Position numbers and translations under genes: made by a program. Positions 1 through 8,568 of a stretch of DNA of 64,000 nt are shown here, in pieces; the stretch's first letter is position 1; each line of letters opens with the position of its first letter. The notes beneath the pieces are model-generated. The model did not search any database. It had not been told where the DNA came from and saw only the letters and a list, made by a program, of their open reading frames with translations. The stretch spans positions 1 to 64,000 of the forward strand of contig CAIMZI010000036.1 of the NCBI GenBank assembly GCA_903845935.1. Direction: 5' to 3'. The stretch comes from an uncultured beta proteobacterium. GTDB lineage: Bacteria > Pseudomonadota > Gammaproteobacteria > Burkholderiales > Burkholderiaceae_C.

Positions 1-117
1 CAGCCCTCAGTTGACATAGAGTCGATCAAATCCGGTGACTGCTCACTCGACCGCTCCAGTCACATCCATGTACTCAGCAGATTGCCGCCGTGGTACGAAG
101 ACACTGATTGGTACTCC

Positions 118-333
118 CTATTTTTCGCACTTTGGCGAGCAAACGTTTTGCGCCTTGCCCAGCAACTTACGCGTCATTAGTTGCGTGCGTGGGCGGTGCT
201 TGCCACACAGGAAACACGACATCGTCGCGGTGTGGGCATATTGGTTGGTCTCGCCAAACGGTGAGCCTGAAACCTTGGCCTTGTAGCGCAGGCCATCCTT
301 CACAATCTGTGATGTTTTAACTGGAGTACTCAT
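118..333 (-). CDS. Hypothetical small four-cysteine protein (71 aa)
   Basis: I do not recognise this protein. Its second half carries C-x2-C followed about 19 residues later by C-x3-C, a spacing that could bind one zinc ion. The surrounding sequence is basic (HRPR, TRKLLGK), so nucleic-acid binding is possible but only inferred. The ATG at 333 was chosen because AAGGAAG lies just upstream. An in-frame start 38 codons further upstream would overlap the neighbouring gene and has no such site. The next gene upstream on the same strand is another tiny Cys-rich protein, so the two may be co-transcribed. Stop codon is TAG. Confidence 0.6.
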   Translation of the reverse strand: MSTPVKTSQIVKDGLRYKAKVSGSPFGETNQYAHTATMSCFLCGKHRPRTQLMTRKLLGKAQNVCSPKCEK

Positions 334-358
334 TGCGTTGCTTCCTTGTCGCCTTGGC

Positions 359-559
359 CTATTGCATGCCTTGACCTTTGGTTTGTGGTTCATCTTTTTG
401 AACTGGCGCAGTTCTCCACTCGTCAATGTCCGTGAAGACCAACCCACAGCCCACGCACTGGTGTTCGCCCGATGGATTCATGGCTCCGCTCTCATCGCGC
501 TTGATCACCGGCTTGTAGCTCGTTGCGCCACATCGGTGGCATTTGTTGATTTTTGTCAT
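359..559 (-). CDS. Hypothetical small zinc-ribbon-like protein (66 aa)
   Basis: Two CxxC knuckles are visible, CHRC near the N-terminus and CVGC about 30 residues later. Together they make a compact zinc-ribbon-like core, followed by a polar Gln/Lys-rich tail. No family is recognised. The start at 559 (MTKINK) follows a weak AGGG. An in-frame ATG at 595 would add 12 residues and also lacks a convincing ribosome site, so the start is uncertain. The gene lies 25 bases upstream of the four-cysteine protein on the same strand. The pair may be a two-gene unit of metal- or nucleic-acid-binding proteins, which is inference only. Confidence 0.55.
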   Translation of the reverse strand: MTKINKCHRCGATSYKPVIKRDESGAMNPSGEHQCVGCGLVFTDIDEWRTAPVQKDEPQTKGQGMQ

Positions 560-827
560 CGCCCTGGAAAGGTTGTTTTTTGTTGTATGGAACATGGATC
601 TGGTTTACTGCATTTCAACGCCCTGCGAGCCGAATGCGCTTACCACAGGATGCTGCCCGGCCAATCCACAGAACCTGTGTGCTGATCTGGGGATAACTCT
701 GGGGCAGGTAGGTCAAACCCGCATGCCTATTGGGCTGGGATAGCGTGCTCAAAAAGGATGCAGATCGTTTTTCGTTGATCTTTTATTTTTTTAAAGTTGA
801 TGCTTTTCTTGATTGACTTTTGCTCGC

Positions 828-1490
828 TCAGTGTTTCCACTTTTTCTTCGGATTGCTCGTCAATGGCATCTCCCCCCTCAAACGCCGCAAGTCCTCTTCG
901 GTCAGGTCCTCGCTTTCGTCATTTGCCGTTGAGTGGTCGCTCACTTGCTGGTCTGCTTCATTGTTTTGAAACGGTTGACTGCCGAACTGCCGTCCTTGAT
1001 TCTTGTTGGATCGGACCGGTTGGCGCTGCTCACGCCTTGCGGGTTGCTGTCTGGGTTGATCTTGCCTGGATTGTGCTTGTCTAGGTTTAGCGGGTTCACC
1101 AACAAACGGCTGCAGGTGGGGCAATGTCCCGTCCACATCTATGCGGTAATAGTGGCCGGATGCGAGCTTGATCTTCACGGTATTGCCGTCCACTACGGCG
1201 TGGCCTGATGCAATGAACCCACCCGTGTTGGTCGCATGCCCAAAGAGCATGACCATGCGGCCCCACTGTTCGCGCGGAACACAGTCAAAAACGTTTGCCT
1301 CTTCCACATCCGGCATCTTCTCAACCAGTGTGAACTTGCCTTCTGTGGGCTCATAAAACAGTGCGGCATTTCCCTTCTTCAGCGTGATGGCACCCACCAC
1401 CTCGCTGCGCTTCACCCGGCTGTCTAGTTCAGCCAGATAGAAGCTCTGGAAGGCTTCTATGGCCGCCGGTGTTGGATTAACAGTTTGCAT
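828..1490 (-). CDS. Hypothetical protein with folded N-half and disordered Gln/Arg-rich tail (220 aa)
   Basis: No family is recognised. Residues 1-130 alternate hydrophobic and polar residues like a small beta-rich domain and end with a hydrophobic YYRIDV-type strand. From about residue 135 the sequence is dominated by Gln, Arg, Asn and Pro, then an acidic ESEDLTEEDL stretch and a basic terminal KKKWKH, all typical of intrinsic disorder. There is no signal peptide or membrane segment. The start lies 4 bases after the MFS transporter stop on the same strand, so it is probably co-transcribed with the transporter. An RNA- or protein-binding role is possible but unsupported. Confidence 0.7.
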   Translation of the reverse strand: MQTVNPTPAAIEAFQSFYLAELDSRVKRSEVVGAITLKKGNAALFYEPTEGKFTLVEKMPDVEEANVFDCVPREQWGRMVMLFGHATNTGGFIASGHAVVDGNTVKIKLASGHYYRIDVDGTLPHLQPFVGEPAKPRQAQSRQDQPRQQPARREQRQPVRSNKNQGRQFGSQPFQNNEADQQVSDHSTANDESEDLTEEDLRRLRGEMPLTSNPKKKWKH

Positions 1491-1494
1491 GGGT

Positions 1495-2757
1495 TTAGAC
1501 CTTTTTTCGGTGTAAGCGCATCAGGCGTGCGAAGTTCTGCGAGACCAGCGTCACTCCGACTGCGCCCATCAGAATAACTCCGCTGGTGCCAATGGATGGA
1601 ATCAAGGCACCACTCAATGCGATACCTGCGGACTGACCAATAAAGTACGACGCCGCAAATGCCGCCACTGCAGCGCCGCGGCGTTCCGGAGCCATCTGGG
1701 TGGCGTTGATCTGCAGCGTGTTGTGCAGCATGTAGAAGCCAAGCCCGGCCAGAAAGCAAGCGGGCATTGCCCACAACCAATTGCTTGATAGGGCCACGGT
1801 CACGTAGGAGGCGGCTACCAGCACCCCACCCCATCGGCACAGACCTACCTCTCCAAGCCTGTGAACCAGATAGTAGGCACTGACTGCGAACAGTAGCCCT
1901 CCCAGGCCAAAGAGCATGACCACCTGGCCGGCCATGGCAAGCGGGATGGAATGCACCAGGTGGATATGGGTCACCATGAAGGCGAAGGAGCCAAAGATGC
2001 TGGCGCCCTCGGCAAACACGGTGAGCAGCACAACCCTGGCCCAGGGAACGGCCAGAACTTGGCCAAACTCAAACACCATGCGTTTGAAAGCGGAGCCCTG
2101 AGGTGGGTTGGTCTTTCGGGCCTCAAGGGGTAGTCGACTGTTATTCCACAGCAGGAAGGCGCCACCCAGTGCAAAGTACACCGCAATGCCTTCAAAAGGT
2201 ACTCGCCAGTGCAGGTGGTCAGCAGCGTAGCCGCCCAGCAGTACACCGCTGGAAATACCCAGCACCTGTCCGATCATGAATTTGGCCAGAATCGGTTGGC
2301 GGCGCTCGTAGGACACAACATCGCCGATCCAGGCCATGGCCAGCGGAATGATGGCTGCGGCCGAAGCACCGGCGATCACTCTGGCCGCCAGCAGCAATTC
2401 AAACGTCGGCGCCAGAGCGCAGATTGCCGTTGTCACGGCACAAGCGATAGTGCCCCAGGCGATAACGCGGTATTTGCCAAAACGGTCGCCCAAGGGACCG
2501 AAGACCAGCTGGGCAAAGCCATAAGCAATGGCGAAGACAGTAATGACCAGGGCTGCATGACCCAGGGTCAAAGAGAACTCTTTAGCCAAGCCCGGCAATA
2601 GGGGGTCGGATACCCGCATGGATATGCCACTGCCAAATGCCGATACAGACAGCGCCAACAGGGCGCCTCGGGGTAGTTTGATGTCGACTTGAGGGTTAGT
2701 GGCTGCTGGACCACCGGAGGGCTTTAAGCCCGAATTAATGGCGGGGGCCTGGCTCAT
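1495..2757 (-). CDS. MFS transporter, drug/metabolite exporter-like
   Basis: The 420-residue protein has about 12 hydrophobic helices, the usual length and topology of major facilitator exporters. The GDRFGKYR signature lies in the loop between helices 2 and 3, as in the DHA1 (drug:H+ antiporter) group. Substrate cannot be inferred. The N-terminal 40 residues are polar and cytoplasmic. The ATG at 2757 is chosen; an in-frame GTG at 2769 is possible, and neither has a strong ribosome site. It sits between two small unknown proteins on the same strand with short gaps, likely one transcript starting upstream of 3070. Confidence 0.88.
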   Translation of the reverse strand: MSQAPAINSGLKPSGGPAATNPQVDIKLPRGALLALSVSAFGSGISMRVSDPLLPGLAKEFSLTLGHAALVITVFAIAYGFAQLVFGPLGDRFGKYRVIAWGTIACAVTTAICALAPTFELLLAARVIAGASAAAIIPLAMAWIGDVVSYERRQPILAKFMIGQVLGISSGVLLGGYAADHLHWRVPFEGIAVYFALGGAFLLWNNSRLPLEARKTNPPQGSAFKRMVFEFGQVLAVPWARVVLLTVFAEGASIFGSFAFMVTHIHLVHSIPLAMAGQVVMLFGLGGLLFAVSAYYLVHRLGEVGLCRWGGVLVAASYVTVALSSNWLWAMPACFLAGLGFYMLHNTLQINATQMAPERRGAAVAAFAASYFIGQSAGIALSGALIPSIGTSGVILMGAVGVTLVSQNFARLMRLHRKKV

Positions 2758-2785
2758 GCAGTCAGGCACCCAGAAGTAAGGTTGG

Positions 2786-3070
2786 TCAATTCAGTCGTTG
2801 CCCCTGGGATTTGAGTTCTTCCATCAGGGCATCGGGCGCACCGCCTTGGGCCAGATGGCTTTTGTACCAGACCGTCAGGATGCTGGTTATCACTGGGCCT
2901 GGATTCTGTAGAACCTTCTCAAAGTTTAGGTCGTTGATATTGCAGATCACCTTAACCAGGTCCATGTCCAGATCGATGGCGTCGTCATCGCAGCGACGTA
3001 CCTTGAGATCAGAAAAGGAAAAGCCCTCGGGCAGTTTCAGGGTGAGAACGCTATCAGTTGCTTGATTCAT
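2786..3070 (-). CDS. Hypothetical small acidic protein (94 aa)
   Basis: No family is recognised. The protein is acidic in its first half (CDDDAIDLDMDL) and predicted mostly helical in the second, without membrane segments or a signal peptide. The ATG at 3070 was chosen because an upstream in-frame start would only add 10 residues with no better ribosome site. It is the first gene of a likely minus-strand unit with the MFS transporter and the disordered protein. An unusual 8-base repeat array lies directly upstream (3180-3256). Confidence 0.6.
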   Translation of the reverse strand: MNQATDSVLTLKLPEGFSFSDLKVRRCDDDAIDLDMDLVKVICNINDLNFEKVLQNPGPVITSILTVWYKSHLAQGGAPDALMEELKSQGQRLN

Positions 3071-3179
3071 AACTGAGAGTTTTCTTGAATGAGCTTGCAT
3101 TTGGGTTCAGCGGTTTGAACAGAATAGTGCGTCGCTACCTGAATTGGCTGCAGTTCTGAACGACTATCGTGGCCAAACC

Positions 3180-3256
3180 TCGTCACAAGCCCAAAGGTCA
3201 GATACGCTCTTGCAAATTCCTGTGACGACACAAACCTCGTCACAAACCTCGTCACA
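3180..3256. repeat. Four-copy TCGTCACA/TGTGACGA array
   Basis: The octamer TCGTCACA occurs at 3180-3187, 3237-3244 and 3249-3256, and its exact reverse complement TGTGACGA at 3221-3228. The last two direct copies sit in a perfect 12-base tandem repeat (CACAAACCTCGT at 3229-3240 and 3241-3252). The copies at 3221 and 3237 form an inverted repeat with an 8-base spacer. The array lies between the tRNA terminator and the first gene of the minus-strand MFS unit, where an operator for that unit would be expected. No binding protein is identified. Confidence 0.6.
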
Positions 3257-3258
3257 TA

Positions 3259-3284
3259 ACAAAAAAGGCTCACCGAAGTGAGCC
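3259..3284 (-). terminator. Intrinsic terminator with UUCG loop, end of alpha operon/tRNA
   Basis: On the minus strand GGCTCAC, TTCG, GTGAGCC form a perfect 7-base-pair stem with a UUCG tetraloop (3267-3284), followed directly by a run of six T residues. It lies about 30 bases downstream of the initiator tRNA and is the first strong terminator after rplN, so it probably ends the whole ribosomal transcript. Confidence 0.85.
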
Positions 3285-3313
3285 CTTACTGTTGCGGAGA
3301 ACCGCATACTTAT

Positions 3314-3390
<77 letters not shown>

Positions 3391-3408
3391 GTAAGCCATT
3401 AGTATACC

Positions 3409-3807
3409 TTATTCTGCAGCGATTTGTGCAGCTTCTTCAACAGAAGTTTCAGCACGGTCAACCAATTCGACCAAAGCCATGGGCGCGTTGTCACCAACGC
3501 GGAAACCCATCTTCAAAATGCGTGTGTAACCACCGGGACGCGCGTTGAAGCGGGGTCCGAGGTCGTTGAACAGCTTGGTCACGCTGTCGCGGTCGCGCAG
3601 GCGGTCAAACGCCAGACGGCGGTTGGCAACGGTAGCAACCTTGGCCAGGGTGATCATGGGTTCGATCACGCGACGCAGTTCTTTGGCCTTGGGCACGGTG
3701 GTCTTGATGACCTCGTGCTCGATCAGCGAGTTCATCATGTTGCGCAGCATCGCCAGGCGGTGCGATGTGGTGCGATTAAGTTTGCGTAGTCCGAGTCCGT
3801 GGCGCAT
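3409..3807 (-). CDS. rplQ: 50S ribosomal protein L17
   Basis: The 132-residue protein opens with [17 protein letters not shown], the invariant L17 N-terminus, and continues with the [10 protein letters not shown] and [15 protein letters not shown] segments. L17 binds 23S rRNA near the exit tunnel. The length fits short-tailed L17 proteins; the last residues are Glu/Ala-rich. It is the last protein gene of the alpha operon, 100 bases after rpoA. That gap contains a stable GAAA-loop hairpin, and an initiator tRNA follows the stop directly. Confidence 0.97.
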   Translation of the reverse strand: MRHGLGLRKLNRTTSHRLAMLRNMMNSLIEHEVIKTTVPKAKELRRVIEPMITLAKVATVANRRLAFDRLRDRDSVTKLFNDLGPRFNARPGGYTRILKMGFRVGDNAPMALVELVDRAETSVEEAAQIAAE

Positions 3808-3860
3808 GTGATTTCCTTGAGTTATTTACCGGCAGCCGTATCAGGTACTGCCCTTGGCGC

Positions 3861-3878
3861 AACGCCCTTTCGGGCGTT
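3861..3878 (-). other. Stable hairpin between rpoA and rplQ
   Basis: AACGCCC, GAAA, GGGCGTT (read on the minus strand) form a perfect 7-base-pair stem closed by a GNRA tetraloop. There is no T-run on the minus strand, so it is not an intrinsic terminator of the operon. It may be an RNA processing or stabilising element separating rpoA from rplQ and tRNA; the role is inferred. Confidence 0.45.
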
Positions 3879-3907
3879 TCTTGTTAACGTTTTTGAGACG
3901 CGTTGAA

Positions 3908-4897
3908 TTAACGCTTCTCGAGTGCAGCCGGTGGCCAGCTCTCGAGCTTCATGCCCAAGGTCAGACCACGGGAAGCCAGCACTTCCTTGATTTCATTGAG
4001 TGACTTGCGACCCAGGTTAGGGGTCTTGAGCAACTCGTTTTCGGTGCGCTGAATCAGATCACCGATGTAGTAGATGTTCTCGGCCTTCAGGCAATTGGCA
4101 GAACGAACCGTCAGCTCCAGCTCGTCCACAGGGCGCAGCAGGATAGGATCGAATTGCGTATTGCCACGCGGTGCCGGTGCATCGAAGGCGGCGAGTTCGC
4201 TGCCTTCAAGTTGCGCAAACACTGCCAGCTGTTCCACCAGAATCTTGGCCGAGGCGCGCACTGCATCTTCAGCAGACACGGCACCGTTGGTTTCGATTTC
4301 AACGACCAGCTTGTCCAGATCGGTACGCTGCTCAACGCGGGCGCTTTCGACCGTGTAGCTGACGCGCTTGACGGGCGAGAACGAGGCGTCCAGCACAATG
4401 CGGCCGATCGACTTGTTGGGCTCATCGGCGTGGCGGCGCATGGTACCGGGCACGTAACCGCGGCCTTTTTCAACCTTGATCTGCATGTCCAGTTTGCCGC
4501 CGTGCGACAGATTGGCAATGACATGACCGGGGTTGATGATTTCCACATCGTGCGGAGTCTGAATGTCAGCGGCAGTCACGACACCTTCTGCGTCTTTGCG
4601 CAGGCTCAGGGTCACTTCTTCGCGGTTGTGCAGCTTGAAAACCACACCTTTCAAATTCAGCAAGATGTTGACCACATCTTCTTGCACGCCATCAATCGAC
4701 GAGTACTCGTGGAGCACGCCGGCGATGGTGACTTCTGTTGCCGCAAACCCAGGCATGGACGACAGCAAAACGCGACGCAGCGCATTGCCCAAGGTATGTC
4801 CGTAACCACGTTCAAAGGGCTCCAAGGCCACCTTGGCGCGGTTAAGACCGAGCTGCTCTACGCTAATGGATTTTGGTTTCAGCAAACTGTTCTGCAT
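3908..4897 (-). CDS. rpoA: DNA-directed RNA polymerase subunit alpha
   Basis: The 329-residue protein matches the usual alpha subunit length. The N-terminal assembly domain includes the [19 protein letters not shown] motif around residue 30. The C-terminal domain, from about residue 245, contains the promoter/activator contact segment [11 protein letters not shown] and the helix-hairpin-helix segment [19 protein letters not shown]. It dimerises to nucleate core RNA polymerase, and its C-terminal domain binds UP elements and activators. It is in the alpha operon 107 bases after rpsD, the usual order. Confidence 0.98.
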   Translation of the reverse strand: MQNSLLKPKSISVEQLGLNRAKVALEPFERGYGHTLGNALRRVLLSSMPGFAATEVTIAGVLHEYSSIDGVQEDVVNILLNLKGVVFKLHNREEVTLSLRKDAEGVVTAADIQTPHDVEIINPGHVIANLSHGGKLDMQIKVEKGRGYVPGTMRRHADEPNKSIGRIVLDASFSPVKRVSYTVESARVEQRTDLDKLVVEIETNGAVSAEDAVRASAKILVEQLAVFAQLEGSELAAFDAPAPRGNTQFDPILLRPVDELELTVRSANCLKAENIYYIGDLIQRTENELLKTPNLGRKSLNEIKEVLASRGLTLGMKLESWPPAALEKR

Positions 4898-5004
4898 GCA
4901 GACTTCCTCTCAATACCCCCGACTCGTTACATCGGTAAGGCTGGTGAAGCACCCCGACACAGGGCAAGCCTGGATCAGGGAACGAATTCAAATATTCAAA
5001 CGAA

Positions 5005-5628
5005 TTAACGTGAATACAACTCAACGATCATCGATTCGTTGATGTCGGCCGCGAACTGGTCACGGTCAGGCACAGACTTGAACACGCCTTCGGCCTTTTC
5101 AGCATTGACTTCAACCCAGGCTGGCATGCCAACTTGTGCGGCCAATTGCAGGGCTTCGACGACGCGGTTCTGCTTCTTCGACTTTTCGCGCAGAGCGATC
5201 ACGTCACCGGCCTTGACCATGTACGACGGGATGTTCACGGAAGAGTTGTTCACCGTGATGGCCTTGTGGGAAACCAGCTGGCGTGCTTCGGCGCGTGTGG
5301 AGCCGAAGCCCATACGGTAGACCACGTTGTCCAGGCGCGATTCCAACAGGAACAGCAGGTTGGCACCGGTGTTGCCACGGCGGCGGTCGGCTTCTTCGAA
5401 GTAGCGGCGGAACTGACGTTCCAGCACGCCGTACATGCGCTTGACTTTTTGCTTTTCGCGCAATTGCAGACCGTAGTCAGAAGTACGGGCACCTGAAGTG
5501 CGGCCGTGCTGACCAGGCTTGGAATCGAACTTTGCCTTGTCACCGATAGCGCGACGGGCGCTCTTCAGGAACAGGTCAGTGCCTTCACGGCGGGAGAGTT
5601 TGGCCTTGGGGCCTAGGTAACGTGCCAC
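5005..5628 (-). CDS. rpsD: 30S ribosomal protein S4
   Basis: The 207-residue protein begins [19 protein letters not shown] and carries the S4 RNA-binding domain from about residue 95 ([29 protein letters not shown]). S4 is a primary 16S rRNA binder that starts assembly of the 30S body. In enterobacteria it also represses the alpha operon by binding its mRNA; whether that applies here is unknown. An 82-base leader with two hairpins separates it from rpsK. Start ATG is preceded by AAGGAAG. Confidence 0.98.
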   Translation of the reverse strand: MARYLGPKAKLSRREGTDLFLKSARRAIGDKAKFDSKPGQHGRTSGARTSDYGLQLREKQKVKRMYGVLERQFRRYFEEADRRRGNTGANLLFLLESRLDNVVYRMGFGSTRAEARQLVSHKAITVNNSSVNIPSYMVKAGDVIALREKSKKQNRVVEALQLAAQVGMPAWVEVNAEKAEGVFKSVPDRDQFAADINESMIVELYSR

Positions 5629-5652
5629 TTGAACTTCCTTTTATGTCATCTG

Positions 5653-5692
5653 CCGCACGGAAATGCGGGAGCCACCATCAAGAGATGGTGGC
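5653..5692 (-). promoter_or_regulatory. Two-hairpin leader between rpsK and rpsD
   Basis: GCCACCATC (5671-5679) pairs perfectly with GATGGTGGC (5684-5692) around a 4-base loop. CCGCA (5653-5657) pairs with TGCGG (5664-5668). Neither is followed by a T-run. The position, just before rpsD, suggests an RNA element affecting rpsD translation, perhaps S4 autoregulation or processing. That is inference. Confidence 0.4.
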
Positions 5693-5710
5693 GGTGGGCT
5701 TGTGAATGAA

Positions 5711-6115
5711 TTAGATGCGACGACGCTTCTGTGGGCGGCAACCGTTGTGCGGTACCGGAGTCACGTCAGCAATCATGTTGATGCGAATGCCCAGAGCGGC
5801 CAAAGCGCGCACAGAGGATTCACGTCCAGGACCAGGTCCCTTGATTTCAACGTCAAGGTTCTTGATACCCTGTTCCAGCGCTGCACGGCCAGCCACTTCG
5901 GAAGCAACCTGGGCTGCGAACGGAGTGGACTTGCGAGAGCCCTTGAAACCTTGGCCACCCGACGACGCCCAAGACAAGGCGTTGCCCTGGCGATCGGTGA
6001 TGGTGATGATGGTGTTGTTGAACGATGCGTGAACGTGTGCAATGCCGTCAGCAACATTCTTGCGGACTTTCTTGCGCACGCGTTGCGCGGCGTTATTGGC
6101 TGGTGCTTTTGCCAT
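5711..6115 (-). CDS. rpsK: 30S ribosomal protein S11
   Basis: The 134-residue protein shows the S11 landmarks [25 protein letters not shown] and, at the C-terminus, [21 protein letters not shown]11 sits on the 30S platform near the mRNA exit and the E site. The gene is 13 bases downstream of rpsM, the standard alpha-operon order. Length is a few residues longer than E. coli S11 because of an Ala/Asn/Lys N-terminal extension, as is common for the family. Confidence 0.98.
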   Translation of the reverse strand: MAKAPANNAAQRVRKKVRKNVADGIAHVHASFNNTIITITDRQGNALSWASSGGQGFKGSRKSTPFAAQVASEVAGRAALEQGIKNLDVEIKGPGPGRESSVRALAALGIRINMIADVTPVPHNGCRPQKRRRI

Positions 6116-6128
6116 GGTTCTCTATTCC

Positions 6129-6494
6129 TTATTTCTTCAAGGATGCAGCAGCCTTACGAGGGCCTTTGCGTGTGCGTGCGTTGGTGCGCGTGCGCTGACC
6201 GCGCATGGGCAAACCACGACGGTGACGGAATCCACGGTAGCAACCGATGTCCATCAAACGCTTGATGTTCATGGTCGTCTCACGACGCAGGTCACCTTCG
6301 ATAGTGAACTGGGCGATTTGATCGCGAATTTTTTCCAGATCCCCGTCGGTCAAATCCTTGACCTTCTTGGAATAAGCGATGCCACAAGCTTCGCAGATTT
6401 TGCGAGCGCGGGTGCGACCGATTCCAAAGATGGCGGTTAAGCCAATTTCAGAATGCTGTTGCGGCGGAATATTGATGCCAGCGATACGTGCCAT
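6129..6494 (-). CDS. rpsM: 30S ribosomal protein S13
   Basis: The 121-residue protein begins [19 protein letters not shown] and has the helix-two-turn-helix core ([17 protein letters not shown]) plus the basic C-terminal [19 protein letters not shown] tail that contacts tRNA in the P site. S13 lies in the 30S head and bridges to the large subunit. It is first in the alpha operon, 24 bases after rpmJ. Size is within two or three residues of the family norm. Confidence 0.98.
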   Translation of the reverse strand: MARIAGINIPPQQHSEIGLTAIFGIGRTRARKICEACGIAYSKKVKDLTDGDLEKIRDQIAQFTIEGDLRRETTMNIKRLMDIGCYRGFRHRRGLPMRGQRTRTNARTRKGPRKAAASLKK

Positions 6495-6518
6495 TTTCGT
6501 CCTCTAAAACTCTTGCAA

Positions 6519-6632
6519 TTAACCCTGGCGCTGCTTGTGACGCGGATCTGTACAGATCACACGCACAACGCCCTTGCGTCGGATAATTTTGCAGTTACGG
6601 CAAATTTTCTTGACCGAAGCCGAAACTTTCAT
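6519..6632 (-). CDS. rpmJ: 50S ribosomal protein L36
   Basis: I translated this 37-codon gene directly. It starts [17 protein letters not shown] and ends with HKQRQG. The zinc ligands of the C+ form are present: CxxC at residues 11 and 14, a third Cys at 27 and a His near 32. L36 is the smallest 50S protein and binds 23S rRNA. An AGGAGAG ribosome site precedes the ATG. It lies between secY and rpsM, but the infA gene often found next to it is missing; the 164-base gap after secY is too short for it. Confidence 0.96.
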   Translation of the reverse strand: MKVSASVKKICRNCKIIRRKGVVRVICTDPRHKQRQG

Positions 6633-6796
6633 ATTTCTCTCCTAAAAACCTTCGCCATGTTCCGACTTTGAATCGCGCGGAACCTGCGCTGTTACTTTGC
6701 TCACAGGACAAGGTGCTTGAATAAATTCCCGCATCCCCATCCCAACGATTAACTTGTCACCCGGCCAAAACCGTTTGATCCCCAACCACCGATTCA

Positions 6797-8104
6797 TCAA
6801 GACTTGAAGTTAGCCTTTTTGAGCAGTGATTCATATTGCTGGGACATCAAGTAGTTTTGTACTTGGGCCATGAAGTCCATGGTGACCACCACAATAATTA
6901 GCAGCGACGTTCCACCGAAGTAGAACGGCACGTTGTATTTCAAGATCAGGAACTCGGGCAATAAACACACAAAAGTGATGTAGATCGCACCAGCCAGCGT
7001 CAAACGCAGCAAGATCTTGTCAATGTATTTGGCGGTCTGGTCACCAGGACGAATCCCGGGAATAAACGCACCACTCTTCTTCAGGTTGTCTGCAGTCTCA
7101 CGGCTGTTGAACACCAGAGCCGTATAGAAGAAGCAGAAGAACACGATGGCAGCGGCATACAACATCACATACACGGGCTGACCTGGGCTCAGCGTGCTGG
7201 AGATGTCTTTCAACCAGCGCATCGACTCACCCGTGCTGAACCAGTTCGCAACCGTTGCAGGCAACAAGATTATCGAAGAGGCAAAGATCGGTGGAATCAC
7301 ACCAGCCATGTTCAGCTTCAAAGGCAGATGCGAAGACTGACCACCGTAGACCTTGTTGCCCACCTGCCTACGGGCATAGTTGACTAAGATCTTGCGTTGT
7401 CCACGCTCTACAAACACCACGAAGTAAGTCACCAACGCAATCAGTACCACCACCATCAGGGCCACGATGATGCTCATGGCGCCGGTTCGCACCAGTTCCA
7501 GCAAGCCACCAATCGCATTGGGCAAGCCCGCCGCGATACCGCCAAAGATCAGGATCGAGATACCATTGCCCAGACCGCGTTCGGTGATCTGCTCACCCAG
7601 CCACATCAGGAACATGGTGCCAGCCGACAGTGTCACCACGGTCGTCAGACGAAAGCCAAATCCAGGTGCAATCACCAGGCCTGCAGATGACTCCAGCGCC
7701 ACCGCGATACCCAGGGACTGGAACAAGGCCAGTCCGAGCGTGCCGTAGCGGGTGAACTGGGTAATCTTGCGACGCCCGGCTTCGCCTTCCTTCTTAAGTT
7801 GCTCAAAGGTGGGCAACACATAGGTCAGCAATTGCATGATGATCGACGCCGAGATGTACGGCATGATGCCCAGTGCAAACACGGTAAAGCGTGACAGAGC
7901 ACCGCCAGAGAACATATTGAACAGACTCAATATGCCGCCCTGCTGGCCCTTGAAGAGCTGTTGCAACTGCGATGGATCGATACCGGGCACAGGTATATGT
8001 GCTCCGGTTCGGTACACCACCAGCGCCAACAGCAAGAAGACGAGGCGGCGACGCAAGTCCCCAAACTTGCCTGTCTTTGCGATATCAGCTGCGTTAGTTG
8101 CCAC
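6797..8104 (-). CDS. secY: Preprotein translocase subunit SecY
   Basis: The 435-residue protein has ten predicted membrane helices and the SecY signatures [18 protein letters not shown] (helix 2 region) and the cytoplasmic loop with [15 protein letters not shown]. SecY forms the protein-conducting channel with SecE and SecG, accepting SecA- and ribosome-delivered substrates. It ends the spc operon order rplO-secY-rpmJ, 22 bases after rplO. Length is close to the 435-445 residues usual in proteobacteria. Confidence 0.98.
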   Translation of the reverse strand: MATNAADIAKTGKFGDLRRRLVFLLLALVVYRTGAHIPVPGIDPSQLQQLFKGQQGGILSLFNMFSGGALSRFTVFALGIMPYISASIIMQLLTYVLPTFEQLKKEGEAGRRKITQFTRYGTLGLALFQSLGIAVALESSAGLVIAPGFGFRLTTVVTLSAGTMFLMWLGEQITERGLGNGISILIFGGIAAGLPNAIGGLLELVRTGAMSIIVALMVVVLIALVTYFVVFVERGQRKILVNYARRQVGNKVYGGQSSHLPLKLNMAGVIPPIFASSIILLPATVANWFSTGESMRWLKDISSTLSPGQPVYVMLYAAAIVFFCFFYTALVFNSRETADNLKKSGAFIPGIRPGDQTAKYIDKILLRLTLAGAIYITFVCLLPEFLILKYNVPFYFGGTSLLIIVVVTMDFMAQVQNYLMSQQYESLLKKANFKS

Positions 8105-8126
8105 TTTGATTTCTTTCAGTCAGCAA

Positions 8127-8558
8127 TTAAGCGACGCTGCCGCCGGCGGCTTCGATCGCAGCCTTGGCACCAGCAGTAGCACCGAGACCGGTGACCTTGA
8201 TAGCCTTGGTGATCGCGCCGGTGTTGATCACCTTGACGACCTTGATCTTTTGGCTCACGGCGCCGGCTTGCTTCAATGTCAACAGATCGACTTCAGCAAC
8301 GCCCAGGGCTTCCAGGGCTGTCAAAGTGATTTCGTCGTTGAATTGCAACAAATGCGATTTGAAACCGCGCTTGGGCAAGCGACGATGCATAGGCATTTGA
8401 CCGCCTTCGAAGCCGACTGCGGGACCGCCACCAGAGCGTGACTTTTGACCCTTGTGGCCACGGCCAGCTGTCTTGCCCAGGCCAGAGCCAATGCCCCGAC
8501 CGACGCGACGCTTGGCGTGCTTGGCACCCGCTGCGGGCTTGATGTCATTGAGTTCCAT
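8127..8558 (-). CDS. rplO: 50S ribosomal protein L15
   Basis: The 143-residue protein starts [18 protein letters not shown] and carries the Gly/Arg/Lys-rich RNA-binding segment [24 protein letters not shown], then the globular C-terminal domain. L15 is a late-assembling 50S protein at the base of the central protuberance. Three adjacent start codons exist (TTG 8564, ATG 8561, ATG 8558). The ATG at 8558 has the best spacing from AAGGGA and gives the family N-terminus. The gene is 10 bases after rpmD. Confidence 0.96.
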   Translation of the reverse strand: MELNDIKPAAGAKHAKRRVGRGIGSGLGKTAGRGHKGQKSRSGGGPAVGFEGGQMPMHRRLPKRGFKSHLLQFNDEITLTALEALGVAEVDLLTLKQAGAVSQKIKVVKVINTGAITKAIKVTGLGATAGAKAAIEAAGGSVA

Positions 8559-8568
8559 CATCAATCCC

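Noticed and set aside
3221-3244. CRP-like site TGTGA...TCACA
   Set aside because: The arms are separated by 14 bases instead of the 6 required for CRP, so the resemblance is only to the half-sites.
3229-3252. Possible CRISPR-like repeats
   Set aside because: Two 12-base tandem units with no spacers and no cas genes; too short for a CRISPR array.
3067-3273. 68-codon minus-strand frame upstream of the 94-residue protein, overlapping it by ATGA
   Set aside because: The frame runs through the 12-base repeats (giving VTRFVTRFV), has no ribosome site and no family. The ATGA overlap is probably chance.
6642-6740. 32-codon frame in the secY-rpmJ gap
   Set aside because: No ribosome site precedes it and it has no recognised sequence. 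I cannot support it beyond an open frame.
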